This document shows positions 36,847 through 43,984 of a stretch of DNA of 64,000 nucleotides, piece by piece. Source of the stretch: Thiohalocapsa sp. ML1. Its GTDB lineage: Bacteria > Pseudomonadota > Gammaproteobacteria > Chromatiales > Chromatiaceae. The stretch lies in NCBI RefSeq assembly GCF_001469165.1, contig NZ_JABX01000021.1, forward strand, positions 41,838 through 105,837, given 5' to 3'. Position numbers and translations under genes: made by a program. The notes beneath the pieces were generated by a model. That model ran no database searches and had not been told where the DNA came from. It saw only the letters and a list, made by a program, of their open reading frames with translations. How positions within the stretch are numbered: position 1 is the stretch's first letter; every line of letters begins with the position of its first letter.

Positions 36847-39033
36847 TCAGTCCGGCGGAGGTGACACTCCGTGCTCGCTCGGTGGCAGCAAGGCCGCGAC
36901 ACCCCGGCGCAGCGCGCCGAGCACCGCCGCCTCGCCATCCAAGCCCAGCCGCCCGGCGCAGGCGCCGGGCGCGTGGTGCTGGAGCCCGCAGAGGATCAGC
37001 GCGTCGCGGCCGGTGGGTTCCAGCGCGCCGCGCGCGAGTGCCCGCGGCAGCGTCAGCAGCAGGAGCCGATGCAGGTCGGGGCGCGTCGCGTCCAGGCCGC
37101 GGTTGCCGTGGGCGAAGGCGCGGAGCGCGCGGTGCTCGTCCGTCGCGAGCGCCGCGCCTGTCACCGACGCATCGCTGAGCAGCGCCGCCACCACCGCCGG
37201 CTCCAGCCCGCGCAGCGGCCCCGCCAGCAGCACCGCGAGCCGCGGCAGCAGACGCCGTCGGCCGGTGTCGACGAGCGCGCTGCCCGCCGCCGTCAGCGCC
37301 TTCAGCATCACCGCCGCGTGCACGCCGCTGGCGGCATTGCGCCGGCTGCCGATGTGCACCGGCGCCAGGCCCGCACTGCGCCAGAAGGCGATCAGCGCCG
37401 GCGTGGCGCCGAAGCTGGCGCCGAGCAGGTCGGCGCCGTCCGCGGCGGCCAGCTTCGCAATGGCGGCCACCAGCCGCCGGCCGAGCCCGCGCCGGCGCGC
37501 CGCCGGATGCACGGCGATGCGCAGGATGCGCCGGCAGCCGAGCCCCGGCGCGTCGAACAGCCCGGCGTGCGCCGACAGCGTCTGCGCCAGCAAATGCCCG
37601 TGCGGGCGGCGGTGGCCGGCGAAGATCGGCTCCAGCAGCGCCTCGGGCAGCTTGCCTTCCCGGCCCGTGACGGCCACGGCCAGCACCACATCGCCGGCGC
37701 GGAGCCAATGCACGGCAATGTCCGGCGCATCGAGGAGCTGGCGCAGGTCCGACGGGCGCGTCTGGTAGTGGCCGAGCACCAACAGCCCGAAGGCCTGGCG
37801 CAGCCGCGGCTCGTCGTGCGCGAGCTCATCGCGGTCCGGCGTCTCGAAGGCCGATGCGACGCCCGCGGCCAGCTCGGCAGCGATCTCCGCATCCGCGGCC
37901 GGCTCCGCATCCAGCAGCAGCGCGCGGTTCAGCAGCGCCTCCAGCGGGTCGTCCGCGGCCCAGCGGACGGGCTCGCGGAGCTTGAGCGCCCGCCAGCTCG
38001 GCGCGAGACGGTCCAGCACGGCGCGAAAGCGCACCTCGAAGCCGCGCCCGGTGCCCTCATAGCCGTGCACCGTCGTCGCGAAGACGATGCGCGGGTAGTG
38101 CCCGAGCAGCGCCTCCAGCAGCGGCGCCGGGATGGCCGCGGCCTCGTCGATGAGCAGCAGGTCCGCGGGCGGGCGCTCGGCGAGCAGGGCATCGGGCGGC
38201 CGGAAACAGAGCGCCGGCTCGCCCGCGTGCCGGAGCACGGCCAGGGCGGCGGCGCGGCGCGGTGCCGTGAGCAGGATGGTCGCAGCGCCAGAAGCCCAGA
38301 GCCGCGCCGCCGCGAGCCCCATGGCCGCGGACTTGCCGCGACCGCGGTCCGCGGTGATGACCAACGGGCGGTGCGCGCGGCCCCGGGCGGTGGCAACGAT
38401 GGCGTCGATGGCGGCGGCCTGCTCGGCGGTGGCGGGTTTCAGCAGGGTCGGGTCCGGCGGGTCGGCGTCGTCGTGCCGCGACGCGCTCGCGCGCTCCCGT
38501 AGGTCGGGCCGAGGAACGAGGCCCGGCGGCTCGCCCGCCGTCATCGTCGGCCCGTCGATGCGCACCACGGCATCGCTCGCCGCCAGCAGCCGACGCAGCC
38601 GCCGGATTAGCCGCCCCTTCACATCGGCGGTGCCGTGCGGAAAGCCGGCGAAGCGTGCAGCGGCGGGGTCGGCCCGATGGGGCCATGCCGCCGCTGGCGG
38701 CGTCAGCAGCACCAGCAGCCCACCGCCCCGCAGCGTGCCGGCGGCGGCGCCCAGGGCGTCGAGATCGAGCCCGGCCCAGGCGTCGACAATAAGCAGCTCA
38801 CACTCGCCGCCGAGCCCGGCGGTGCGGCGGTTCGGGTCGGCCGGTCGGCCGCGGCTGCCGAGCCAGGTCGTGCGCAGCCTCGGCGCCGTGGCGGCGATGT
38901 CGCGCGCGACGGCAAGCGTCCAAGCTGCATCGCCGGCGAGCCAAAGCAGGCGGCGCTGGTCGCCGACGCGGGTGTTCCTAGGCCGCTGCCCGACAAGGAG
39001 CCAATCGGGCGCGGCGATCGGTGCCTCCGCCAT
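36847..39033 (-). CDS. tmcA: tRNA(Met) cytidine acetyltransferase TmcA
   Basis: Makes N4-acetylcytidine at the wobble position of elongator tRNA-Met using acetyl-CoA and ATP. The 728-residue protein shows the family layout: an N-terminal Rossmann-like domain (LLIVDAWAGLDLDALGAAAGTL), an RNA helicase-like ATPase with P-loop TADRGRGKSAAMG and Walker B LLLIDEAAAIP, a GNAT domain with the acetyl-CoA loop RRRGLGRRLVAAIA, and a C-terminal tRNA-binding region. Start ATG at 39033; a GTG one codon upstream is also possible. GC content is extreme (many Ala/Arg), but all domains are continuous. Confidence 0.93.
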   Translation of the reverse strand: MAEAPIAAPDWLLVGQRPRNTRVGDQRRLLWLAGDAAWTLAVARDIAATAPRLRTTWLGSRGRPADPNRRTAGLGGECELLIVDAWAGLDLDALGAAAGTLRGGGLLVLLTPPAAAWPHRADPAAARFAGFPHGTADVKGRLIRRLRRLLAASDAVVRIDGPTMTAGEPPGLVPRPDLRERASASRHDDADPPDPTLLKPATAEQAAAIDAIVATARGRAHRPLVITADRGRGKSAAMGLAAARLWASGAATILLTAPRRAAALAVLRHAGEPALCFRPPDALLAERPPADLLLIDEAAAIPAPLLEALLGHYPRIVFATTVHGYEGTGRGFEVRFRAVLDRLAPSWRALKLREPVRWAADDPLEALLNRALLLDAEPAADAEIAAELAAGVASAFETPDRDELAHDEPRLRQAFGLLVLGHYQTRPSDLRQLLDAPDIAVHWLRAGDVVLAVAVTGREGKLPEALLEPIFAGHRRPHGHLLAQTLSAHAGLFDAPGLGCRRILRIAVHPAARRRGLGRRLVAAIAKLAAADGADLLGASFGATPALIAFWRSAGLAPVHIGSRRNAASGVHAAVMLKALTAAGSALVDTGRRRLLPRLAVLLAGPLRGLEPAVVAALLSDASVTGAALATDEHRALRAFAHGNRGLDATRPDLHRLLLLTLPRALARGALEPTGRDALILCGLQHHAPGACAGRLGLDGEAAVLGALRRGVAALLPPSEHGVSPPPD

Positions 39034-39087
39034 CACGCGGCGAAGGCAGGGCTGGTCGGATTGCGGCTTGCCAACCGTGCGGACACG

Positions 39088-39468
39088 TCAGAGCAGCACC
39101 ACACCATCGTCCGCCGCGAGTCGCGCGAAGCGTCGGTCGAGGGTGTACAGCGGCGTCTCGGCAACGCCGGCCAGATGCAACGCGTCGGCAAAATCGAAAC
39201 CGCGCTCATAACGCTCCAAGGTCAAGGCAATGAGGCCGGGTTGGTCGACACGGACGCTTGGCAGGCCGAGCACCTGCCGAAAGGCGAGCAGAATCGCAGG
39301 GCGCGCGAGGTCGTAGGCCGCGCGCAGCACCCATTCCATTTCCAGTAGCACCGTATGCGGCACATAAACGATGTCGGCGCCGGCGAGCAGGTCCGCCGCG
39401 CGGCGGGCTTGCTCGGCGTCATCGTTGGTCACGTAGCGAACGAGCACGTTTGTATCGACGGCGATCAT
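39088..39468 (-). CDS. VapC-type PIN-domain toxin
   Basis: Putative endoribonuclease toxin of a type II toxin-antitoxin pair. In 126 residues the PIN acidic set is visible: D5 (IAVDTNVLVRY), E43 (LLEMEWVL), D92/D95 (GFDFADALHLA) and D111 (YTLDRRFARLA). It overlaps the upstream antitoxin by four bases (ATGA), the typical translational coupling of such pairs. RNA target unknown. Confidence 0.9.
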   Translation of the reverse strand: MIAVDTNVLVRYVTNDDAEQARRAADLLAGADIVYVPHTVLLEMEWVLRAAYDLARPAILLAFRQVLGLPSVRVDQPGLIALTLERYERGFDFADALHLAGVAETPLYTLDRRFARLAADDGVVLL

Positions 39469-39734
39469 GCCTCTTGATCCTCGCGCCAGCGCCGCCGCAG
39501 CTCCGCGTCGATGGCCGCATCCATCTCATCGACGGACTTGGCCGGCCCCACGTAGCCGGTGCAGCCGAGTCCGTCCTCGACCCTGGTTGGTGCAAACGGC
39601 TTCGCCGGACGCAGCACCAGCGCATCGCCGCGTTCCTCGACGATCAGCTCCGTGCCCGCTGCCCAGCCGTGGCGAGCCCGCAGCTCGCTGGGGATGACGA
39701 TCTGGCCCTTGGTGGAGAGGCGAACAATGTCCAT
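39465..39734 (-). CDS. AbrB/MazE-fold antitoxin partnered with VapC
   Basis: An 89-residue DNA-binding antitoxin. The start MDIVRLSTKGQIVIPSELR gives the complete SpoVT/AbrB swapped-hairpin motif at the N-terminus; upstream in-frame sequence is not conserved. The C-terminal half (DEMDAAIDAELRRRWRED) is acidic/helical and probably neutralises the PIN toxin. Such antitoxins usually repress their own promoter. Confidence 0.88.
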   Translation of the reverse strand: MDIVRLSTKGQIVIPSELRARHGWAAGTELIVEERGDALVLRPAKPFAPTRVEDGLGCTGYVGPAKSVDEMDAAIDAELRRRWREDQEA

Positions 39735-39958
39735 CGAGCACCCAGGGTAAGACGAGGTAAGCTGGATGCTAGCGCTTTGGTCTAGGGCGCGCAAACCGTC
39801 AAGGTTACTGCGACAGCGGCGGCATTCGGCCGGAATTCGACGGTTGGGAGGACGAGGGCAATGGACGTGGAGCCAGAGCGGGGGCAGGTAAAGCCCGCGG
39901 GTTCCGGGTCGCCGCGGCGCCCCGCGCTGAGCGCGCAGAGCCGGGCGACCATTACCAG

Positions 39959-40648
39959 CTAGGCGTCAGCGGTGCGCGGGCGAAGACGCCAGCCGATCAG
40001 GCCGCCGACGCCGAGCAGCGCCAGCGTGCCGGGTATCGGCACGGCGGCGATGTTGAAGCTCGCCGCCCCATCTGTCGTGTCCGAGATGGTGAGCGTGCCC
40101 AGGCTGGTCTCGGCGGGCGAGGATAGATTAGCCAACTGGGTTCCGAGGATGGTGCGCGGCGTCACCAGATCGCTGGCGTCGGGCGGTGCCGTGAGGGCGC
40201 CGAATCCCTCGCCGTTCAATGTCGCGTCAAGCGCGATGAAACCGCTAAAGGAAGCGTCGACGCCCATGACGCTGTAGTCGGTCGAGCCGACCGCCCATTG
40301 CGCTCCGGACGGGTCCAGCAAGGTTGCTGTCCAGGAGCTGCCGCCGTCGATAATCGTGATCACGGGAACCAGATAGTTGTAAACGACGGGAAGGGTTCCG
40401 TTGGCGAGTCCAGTTTGCACCGTCCCGGCATAGGCGGTGCCCGTGATGGTCCAGGACGCATCGGTGAAGCTGTTGCCGCCGATGCTCCCGGTGATGACGC
40501 CGCCGGTGGCGGTGTACACCAGGGCGGCTGTTGCCTAGCCGGCGAACAGGGTGGCGCAGACCAGCAAGAGCCCCAGCGCGGAGCCCTTGAACCTGAGCGC
40601 GTAGGACGAGCCGCTGGCGAGAACGGGCTGCGCGTTATGGGGGTTCAT
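39959..40648 (-). pseudogene. PEP-CTERM-type secreted protein interrupted by an in-frame TAG
   Basis: The frame starts MNPHNAQPVLASGSSYALRF and contains a hydrophobic signal segment (GSALGLLLVCATLFAG), then a TAG stop at 40535-40537 exactly at the expected signal-cleavage region. The same frame continues with ATAALVYTATGGVITGSIGG and about 180 residues of beta-rich sequence, ending in the exosortase signal VPIPGTLALLGVGGLIGWRL followed by basic residues. Only one substitution would restore a 229-residue secreted protein. It is either a recent nonsense mutation, a readthrough site or a sequencing error. No exosortase gene is in the window. Confidence 0.8.
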
Positions 40649-40734
40649 TGGCGGATACCTCAGTAAATCGCCGGATTGACGCGAGGCGAATTCTAACCGA
40701 GCAGTGAGTGCAGCGGAACTCGTGATAGCTCTCG

Positions 40735-40778
40735 TGCCGAGGCTCCGCCTCGGCATGCCTCTTCGCGGCTCTGCCGCG
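40735..40778. repeat. Pair of REP-like hairpins
   Basis: TGCCGAGGC-TCC-GCCTCGGCA (40735-40755) and CGCGGC-TCT-GCCGCG (40764-40778) lie eight bases apart between the PEP-CTERM gene and mazE copy 1. Tight paired palindromes with three-base loops are REP/BIME-like; no associated transposase is near. Confidence 0.6.
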
Positions 40779-40846
40779 GAGCCGGCTTGACCGTTTGGCG
40801 AGTGGAGTGTTCGACTGTGGCCTCATGTCCAACATTCAGGCCCGTC

Positions 40847-41080
40847 ATGAAGGCAGTACAGGTTTCGATGGACGAGGAGCTTTTGCAACGCCTCGACGCT
40901 GATCCGGAGGTGCAGCGGGATGGGCGCTCGGCCGTCTTGCGGCGTGCCGCGGAAGCCTACCTGCAACAGCGCCGTGCGCAGCGTATCGCCGATGCCTATC
41001 GCCGGGGCTATGGGCAAGCGGCCGGGATCGGCGAGGAATTCGACGGCTGGGAGGAAGAGGCGCAATGGCCCGCGGACTGA
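40847..41080 (+). CDS. MazE-like ribbon-helix-helix antitoxin, copy 1
   Basis: A 77-residue antitoxin with N-terminal beta strand and RHH helices (MKAVQVSMDEELLQRLD, then RDGRSAVLRRAAEAYL) and an acidic C-terminus (GEEFDGWEEEAQWP) of the kind that binds MazF. ATG at 40847 opens the beta strand. It overlaps the downstream toxin start by 16 bases. This copy keeps the intact antitoxin, but its toxin partner is truncated. From codon 10 onward it belongs to the 288-bp direct repeat shared with 43416-43703. Confidence 0.85.
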   Translation: MKAVQVSMDEELLQRLDADPEVQRDGRSAVLRRAAEAYLQQRRAQRIADAYRRGYGQAAGIGEEFDGWEEEAQWPAD

Positions 41081-41162
41081 GCAGAGGACAGGTTTGGATG
41101 TACCGCTTCCGTGCGCCCGACAAGCGTCGCCCCGTGCTGATTTTGTCCCGAGATGAAGCCAT
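40875..41162 (+). repeat. 288-bp direct repeat, copy 1 (mazEF segment)
   Basis: Aligns without gaps to 43416-43703 (offset 2541); about nine mismatches were counted by eye. It spans most of mazE and the first 33 codons of mazF. The two copies flank an islet of lower GC with three genes. Confidence 0.95.
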
Positions 41163-41223
41163 AGAAAACGTGGTCTGTCCCTGTTTTTCCCCCCTGTTTT
41201 TCCCCCAATATGGGAGGCGTTGA
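41065..41223 (+). pseudogene. MazF-like toxin, copy 1, 3'-truncated
   Basis: Begins MARGLSRGQVWMYRFRAPDK and RRPVLILSRDEAI, the N-terminal strand and loop of MazF. After codon 33 the homology with copy 2 stops and the frame reads unrelated sequence to a TGA at 41221-41223. About 75 residues of the toxin fold are missing, so it cannot be active. The break lies next to CCTGTTTTTCCCCC direct repeats at about 41180-41210. Confidence 0.85.
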
Positions 41224-41225
41224 GA

Positions 41226-42440
41226 ATGAATGTACTATTCCTTGATAAGGAAAGAGTAGTAAGAAAGCATTATGAGTCCTTTCTGAAGGAGGGCCGTTTG
41301 CGGTCCGACTGGCAACCGATTTTCCTGCGCCAGCTCGATGGTTCCGCTCCTCCTCATGAATGGATTGATGAGGTTTTTTGCAGGGTAATACAGGCCGAAG
41401 CAATTGTCTGTTTTGGCGATTACTCGATCATTCTTCAATTTGGTGATCGCGCGGAAGATCTTGTTGATACACTAATCAGGAAAGCGCGGAATGGCGTGCC
41501 ATTCTTCCTGCAATTGGTGCGATTTACTGAGAATGAAGGCGTTCTGTTCAATGGGCGCGGCGCCGGTGAAAGCCTGAGAAGCCTGTTCAAGGCGTTTGAT
41601 TTCAGTGCGACCAGAATCAAAGTCGATATGACGCTTACCCACACTCTGTACAATAAATCTACTTCGCTTGGTTATTTCCGAAAAACAGACGGTGCGTTAC
41701 GTGATCCGCATCTCTTTAAGGGTGTTGATCAGGTTTTGGTATCGCAGCCTAGCTTGATCAACTTCGCGGGTGAAGCTTTCCCGATTATTGATGCCTCCGA
41801 AGCGGTAAACAGATTTGTCGATGATGGTGATTGGCTGACTCAATCTTTGGAAGGAACTCTTCCGGCTGTTGGGATTGTTCGTCAGCCTAGCGATGAATAT
41901 CAGCTTATACTCAGCGGTAGTTACTTTGGCGATCCGACGGAGACCTTATCCGGACGAAACCCAGGAATCGATGAGAATCGCCAGTTCGCCGTTAACGTCA
42001 TAACAGCCCTATCGGGCGCTGCGAAGACCTCGGCCAATATCCAACAAAGATGTTATTTTATCTTCAATCGCTTAGAACGTTCTCTGGGAAAGCTGATTTT
42101 AGATGTGATACCGCAAGATGATTTGTGGCGCTGCATGAACCCCAGGACGCGCGATGCGTTGACGGTGGGCGGCCAAATGCGCTACGAGAAAGCGGACTTC
42201 GGTCATCTTTGTCATATAGTGAAAGAGAACTGGGTGCAATTCAGATGCCGATTTAACGGCATGGAAAAGCAGGACGTCTTGGATTTATTGTTCGGAGTGG
42301 CAAAAGGCGCCAGGCGCCTTTTGGCTCATCCACATCGAGCGGAGCAAAGCAGTATTCGCTTTACCGACGAAGATGAAGCCGTATTGCAACGAGCGCTACG
42401 AATTATCGAGCGAGCATTCGGCGCTCAGAGCGTAACGTAA
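41226..42440 (+). CDS. Putative GATase1-like plus Swt1/HEPN-like protein in a low-GC islet
   Basis: A 404-residue protein that I do not recognise as a named family. Base composition is clearly lower in GC than all neighbours. GGAGG lies eight bases before the ATG. Residues about 1-270 look like a Rossmann/GATase1-type fold (GldG/DUF4350-like): AIVCFGDYSIILQF, GVPFFLQLVRF, SLRSLFKAFDF, a strand-rich part with YQLILSGSYFGD, and DENRQFAVNVITALSG. Residues about 278-398 resemble the Swt1-type HEPN domain: RLERSLGKLILDVIP, ADFGHLCHIVKENWVQFRCR, and ARRLLAHPHR at 362-371, where R364-x4-H... gives an RxxxxH-type HEPN signature. This suggests an RNase-like stress or defence effector; that is inference. 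Confidence 0.6.
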   Translation: MNVLFLDKERVVRKHYESFLKEGRLRSDWQPIFLRQLDGSAPPHEWIDEVFCRVIQAEAIVCFGDYSIILQFGDRAEDLVDTLIRKARNGVPFFLQLVRFTENEGVLFNGRGAGESLRSLFKAFDFSATRIKVDMTLTHTLYNKSTSLGYFRKTDGALRDPHLFKGVDQVLVSQPSLINFAGEAFPIIDASEAVNRFVDDGDWLTQSLEGTLPAVGIVRQPSDEYQLILSGSYFGDPTETLSGRNPGIDENRQFAVNVITALSGAAKTSANIQQRCYFIFNRLERSLGKLILDVIPQDDLWRCMNPRTRDALTVGGQMRYEKADFGHLCHIVKENWVQFRCRFNGMEKQDVLDLLFGVAKGARRLLAHPHRAEQSSIRFTDEDEAVLQRALRIIERAFGAQSVT

Positions 42441-42519
42441 AAAGGGGCAGGGAAACCGACTACTCGCCGACATTGAGCCCTTCCTCGGCGCTGTTCACCT
42501 CGGCGGACACGTTCGACGC

Positions 42520-42948
42520 TTAGGTATCAAGAGGCAGGACTGGTCCGATGCCAAATTGCCGAAAATGCTCGTCGAACGCGAAGGCTGTTGTGATGGAAAG
42601 GCGTTCCATGACAATACGACTGGTGCAGTCAGTGAAGCTCCAGCCTTTGTCAGAGAATTGCCGGAAGGTTTGCCAAGCCTGCTGGATATCTTCGAGTGTC
42701 ATCCAGTGTAGATCAGCCAGCGACCCGTCAAGGAGTGCCGCGCCCACGCGCAGCGCGCGTTCGCGCTCGCCGCGTACGAGAAGCAGCGTCAGCAGCTCAT
42801 CGAGTACATAGTCGGTCGTGACCAGCGGTCGCCCATTTTGTCGCAGCCATTGAGCCGCCCTAGCGTGGTCGCGGTCGGTCGGCACGAAGGCGGCAAACCA
42901 CGCGCCCGTGTCGACGAAGACAGCCTGTGGGCGGCGCAGAACGGTCAC
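42520..42948 (-). CDS. PIN-domain toxin (VapC-like)
   Basis: A 142-residue PIN nuclease: D13 (VFVDTGAWFAAF), E51 (TTDYVLDELLTLLL), D107 (WSFTDCTSRIVM) and D126 (AFAFDEHFRQFG) make the acidic site. It overlaps the antitoxin by four bases. It lies inside the segment flanked by the mazEF duplication, on the opposite strand to the HEPN-like gene. Confidence 0.9.
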   Translation of the reverse strand: MTVLRRPQAVFVDTGAWFAAFVPTDRDHARAAQWLRQNGRPLVTTDYVLDELLTLLLVRGERERALRVGAALLDGSLADLHWMTLEDIQQAWQTFRQFSDKGWSFTDCTSRIVMERLSITTAFAFDEHFRQFGIGPVLPLDT

Positions 42949-43196
42949 CGATGGTCGCCGTAGAGCACGCGGTCATGTTCCCGATTCGAGAATCCATCGG
43001 CGGGAGATCGGCTCGGGAGATTGTCCATCTCGTCCAAGAGGCGCTCCACAGCGGTCCTGTTCGGTGTCGTCAGCTCCGGGGCGCGCTCAAGTTCAGGGTC
43101 GCGCAGTGACCTCGCGATGACCTCGATCAGGCGCACCCGTTCCGCCTTTGGTAGGCGTCGCACGGCATCTTCGATCTCGGTGATGTCTGCGTCCAT
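42945..43196 (-). CDS. Antitoxin partner of the PIN toxin
   Basis: An 83-residue protein from MDADITEIEDAVRRLPKAER; the in-frame ATG 15 bases upstream is less likely. The N-terminal helices resemble addiction-module antitoxins, and the C-terminal GFSNREHDRVLYG segment is typical of antitoxins preceding PIN toxins. Stop/start overlap with the toxin is ATGA. It probably binds the toxin through the C-terminal part and represses its own promoter. Confidence 0.82.
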   Translation of the reverse strand: MDADITEIEDAVRRLPKAERVRLIEVIARSLRDPELERAPELTTPNRTAVERLLDEMDNLPSRSPADGFSNREHDRVLYGDHR

Positions 43197-43333
43197 CGCT
43201 GTGCCCTGCAAGCTGGAGTCGGGTTGATGCCGCTATCCTGCGTGACGGATCGGCCCTGTGCAAGTCGCTCACCGTCGCCCGCGATCGCCCGGATCAGGGT
43301 ACTCGACGAACGTAGGGCAGTTTCTTCGTCTCG

Positions 43334-43415
43334 CTATGCCGTTGGGTGAAGCCATAGCCAGCCGAGTATGCCCAGCGCAATGGCAGCAAGAAGTAGACCG
43401 GCCGAGAGCCAGTGC
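43334..43415 (-). pseudogene. C-terminal transmembrane remnant of a lost gene
   Basis: On the minus strand the sequence reads LHWLSAGLLLAAIALGILGW-LWLHPTA and a TAG stop, a convincing single C-terminal membrane helix with a short tail. The frame is cut off at 43415/43416 where the mazEF repeat begins. It looks like the end of a membrane-protein gene destroyed when the second mazEF segment was placed here. Confidence 0.5.
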
Positions 43416-43621
43416 AGGAGCTTCTGCAACGCCTCGACGCTGATCCGGAGGTGCAGCGGGATGGGCGCTCGGCCGTCTTGCGGCGCGCCGCGGAAGCCTA
43501 CCTGCAACAGCGCCGTGCGCAGCGTATCGCCGATGCCTATCGCCGGGGCTATGGGCAGGCGGCCGGGATCGGCGAGGAATTCGACGGCTGGGAGGAAGAG
43601 GCGCAATGGCCCGCGGACTGA
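43416..43621 (+). pseudogene. MazE-like antitoxin, copy 2, 5'-truncated
   Basis: Same reading frame as copy 1 from ELLQRLDADPEVQRDG on, but the first nine codons with the DNA-contacting beta strand and the start codon are gone. A chance GTG four bases before the break could start a product of 69 residues lacking the strand. DNA binding is unlikely; the toxin-binding acidic tail is intact. Confidence 0.8.
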
Positions 43622-43703
43622 GCCGAGGACAGGTTTGGATGTAGCGCTTGCGTGCGCCCGACAAGCGTCGCCCCGTGCTGATTCCGTCCCGCGATGAAGC
43701 CAT
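43416..43703 (+). repeat. 288-bp direct repeat, copy 2 (mazEF segment)
   Basis: Partner of 40875-41162 with no gaps. The left boundary abuts the membrane-protein remnant, and the right boundary is where copy 1 diverges. Unlike copy 1, sequence beyond the right boundary continues as true mazF. Confidence 0.95.
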
Positions 43704-43932
43704 TCCGTGGCTCCATACTGTGACTGTGGCGCCCATCACCTCCACCATTCGCGGCCTGCCGAGCGAGGTTGTGATCGGACAGGAAGCCGGGCTGAAGCAC
43801 GAGTCTGCCGTCAATCTCGATCACCTGCAGACCGTCGAGCAGGCGTCGTTGGAGACGTTCCTCGGATCATTGAGCGGACAGCAGCAGGCTCGGATTTGCG
43901 AGGCGTTGGCCGTCGCGTTGGCTTGCGATTGA
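43606..43932 (+). pseudogene. MazF-like toxin, copy 2, with nonsense codon 13
   Basis: The frame starts MARGLSRGQVWM, then TAG at 43642-43644, where copy 1 has TAC. The same frame continues RLRAPDKRRPVLIPSRDEAI, then TVAPITSTIRGLPSEVVIG and DHLQTVEQASLETFLGSL, i.e. the rest of a normal 109-residue MazF. A TTG at 43648 might restart a product lacking the first strand. Copies 1 and 2 together would make one intact mazEF operon. Confidence 0.85.
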
Positions 43933-43984
43933 TGCGCTCGTGCCGCGCGTCCCTTGCGCCGGCGCGCGCAGGCCGCTCCGCAAA

